From CAZVUW01 sp964629825 (GTDB lineage Bacteria > Actinomycetota > Nitriliruptoria > Euzebyales > Egibacteraceae), in contig CAZVUW010000082.1 of the NCBI GenBank assembly GCA_964629825.1, forward strand, positions 1 to 14,594: a stretch of DNA of 14,594 nucleotides. Reading direction: 5' to 3'. How positions within the stretch are numbered: position 1 is the first letter of the stretch; each line of letters opens with the position of its first letter. A program made the position numbers and the translations under genes. The notes below the pieces were generated by a model, which was given only the letters and a program-made list of their open reading frames with translations, ran no database searches and had not been told where the DNA came from. This document shows positions 13,559 through 14,594 of the stretch, piece by piece.

Positions 13559-14494
13559 CTAGCCGAAGCGGCCGGTGATGTAGTCCTCGGTGCGGGGGTC
13601 CGACGCAGCGGTGAAGATCCTCTCGGTTGCGTCGTGCTCGACCAGCACACCGCTGCGCCGCCCGCCGTCCCCGTCGGCGTCGACCGTGAAGAAGGCCGTG
13701 CGGTCCGACACCCGCGCCGCCTGCTGCATGTTGTGGGTCACGATCACGATCGTGTAGCTGCTCTGGAGCTCGTGGATGAGCTCCTCCACCCGCGCCGTCG
13801 CGATCGGGTCCAGGGCGGAGCAGGGCTCGTCCATCAGGATCACCTCCGGCTCCATCGCGAGGGTCCGGGCGATGCACAGGCGCTGCTGCTGCCCGCCGGA
13901 GAGGCTCAGCCCCGAGCGCCCGAGGCCGTCCTTCACCTCGTCCCACAGGGCCACCCGGCGCAGCGCCGACTCGACCAGAGACGCCGGGTCTTTGGGGCGG
14001 AGGCCGTTCAAGCGCAGCCCCGCCAAGACGTTGTCCCGGATGGACATCGTCGGGAACGGGTTCGGCTTCTGGAACACCATCCCGACGCGGCGCCGGATCC
14101 GCACCGGATCCACGCCGCGGGAGATCTCCTGCCCGTCCAGGAGCACCTTCCCCGTGGAGCGGGCGCCGGGGACCACCTCGTGCATCCGGTTCAGACAGCG
14201 GATGAACGTCGACTTCCCGCACCCGGAGGGGCCGATGATGGCCGTCACCTTCTTCTCCGGGATGGGCAGGGTGATGCCCCGGATGACCTCGCTGCGCCCG
14301 AAGAACGCGCGCAGCTCCTCCGTCTGCATCTTGGAGGTCTGGGCACGACTGGCGACCGCGTCCGCGTCGCTCTGGGCATGCTCGCCGTTCGGAGCGCCCG
14401 CGAAGGGAGCGCTGGGAGCCCGTGACGAGCTCGCCTCTCGTTCGAACGCCACGCGGCCAGCGTCGGCGGGTCGACCCACTAGGTCCATCATCAT
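13559..14494 (-). CDS. pstB: Phosphate ABC transporter ATP-binding protein PstB
   Basis: 311 residues; the ATPase that drives Pst uptake. All nucleotide-binding motifs are present: Walker A GPSGCGKST (88-96), Q-loop VFQKPNPFPTM (140-150, the PstB hallmark), signature LSGGQQQR (198-205), Walker B VILMDEPCSALD (218-229) and switch THNM (253-256). The first 55 residues are an unusual hydrophilic Ala/Ser-rich extension; family members usually begin near Met56. ATG 14494 was chosen because GAGGA lies about five bases upstream and its A is shared with the stop of the preceding frame (TGATG coupling). Met56 (14329) has no Shine-Dalgarno. Two further ATGs follow directly (14491, 14488). The gene belongs to a minus-strand operon that enters from the right edge and converges on pstSCA. 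Confidence 0.95.
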   Translation of the reverse strand: MMMDLVGRPADAGRVAFEREASSSRAPSAPFAGAPNGEHAQSDADAVASRAQTSKMQTEELRAFFGRSEVIRGITLPIPEKKVTAIIGPSGCGKSTFIRCLNRMHEVVPGARSTGKVLLDGQEISRGVDPVRIRRRVGMVFQKPNPFPTMSIRDNVLAGLRLNGLRPKDPASLVESALRRVALWDEVKDGLGRSGLSLSGGQQQRLCIARTLAMEPEVILMDEPCSALDPIATARVEELIHELQSSYTIVIVTHNMQQAARVSDRTAFFTVDADGDGGRRSGVLVEHDATERIFTAASDPRTEDYITGRFG

Positions 14495-14594
14495 CAGGTC
14501 CTCACTCGATGTCGCACGAGCACGCGTGCCAGGATGTTCAACGACAAAACGAGACCCACAAGGACGAGGGCAGCGGCCCACGCCTGGCGGTGCC
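14494..14594 (-). CDS. pstA: C-terminal end of a second Pst permease (probably PstA), cut by the window edge
   Basis: On the minus strand one frame enters from the right edge and reads HRQAWAAALVLVGLVL, then SLNILARVLVRHRVRT, ending at TGA 14494-14496. The 32 visible residues form a hydrophobic membrane segment followed by a basic tail. They align with the end of the pstA product in this window: WAAALVLVGLVLSLNILARVLV against WAGAFSLIVIVLLLNLAARMIA. The stop shares one base with the pstB start (TGATG), as expected of a pstA-pstB pair. There is no start in the window, so only the C-terminus can be judged; PstC or another ABC permease remains possible, but the position before pstB favours PstA. 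It implies a second pst operon to the right. Confidence 0.75.
   Translation of the reverse strand, partial: HRQAWAAALVLVGLVLSLNILARVLVRHRVRT

Noticed and set aside
14329..14329. Alternative pstB start at Met56
   Set aside because: The length would be typical, but the sequence before it (CAGACCTCCAAG) has no Shine-Dalgarno, while ATG 14494 has GAGGA and a stop-start overlap. Kept only as a second choice.

Overview
The window looks like chromosomal DNA of a high-GC actinobacterium. The evidence is strong G/C third-position bias, frequent GTG starts, several starts that look leaderless, a DUF222/13E12-type HNH protein, a DUF4032 kinase-like protein and a class II (GlpX) fructose-bisphosphatase. 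A deep-branching lineage is possible, but I cannot fix the genus or family from sequence alone.

Layout. (1) Positions 1-1406 hold a 5'-truncated DUF222-HNH gene. A run of ten Ns follows, and then the 3' end of a second, homologous gene, so the assembly is joined inside a duplicated sequence. (2) Positions 1407-1883 are non-coding and carry several inverted and tandem repeats. (3) Positions 1884-3955 hold a PhoU gene on the minus strand, head to head with a DUF4032 kinase-like gene. (4) Positions 4014-7710 hold a tightly spaced plus-strand run: Na+/phosphate symporter, PhoU-like protein, crotonase-family protein, then glpX with its own probable promoter. (5) Positions 7829-10444 hold a large secreted M64-family metallopeptidase with a C-terminal FIMAH-like domain. 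A palindrome and a leader hairpin precede it, and a good intrinsic terminator follows. (6) Positions 10509-13555 hold a PHO-box-like PhoP site and then pstS-pstC-pstA with overlapping genes. (7) Positions 13559-14594 hold, on the minus strand, pstB preceded by the last 32 codons of what looks like a second phosphate permease gene. This tail has no start codon in the window. Two pst operons therefore seem to meet tail to tail, three bases apart.

Function. Most of the window concerns inorganic phosphate. It encodes a high-affinity ABC importer (PstSCA plus PstB), a sodium-coupled low-affinity importer (NptA type), two different PhoU-family proteins that probably restrain the two uptake routes or signal from them, and a PHO-box-like operator. 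GlpX, which releases phosphate in gluconeogenesis, lies between the two uptake systems. The crotonase, the DUF4032 protein and the M64 peptidase have no obvious phosphate role; their placement may be incidental. I see no CRISPR array, tRNA, rRNA, insertion sequence or phage gene.
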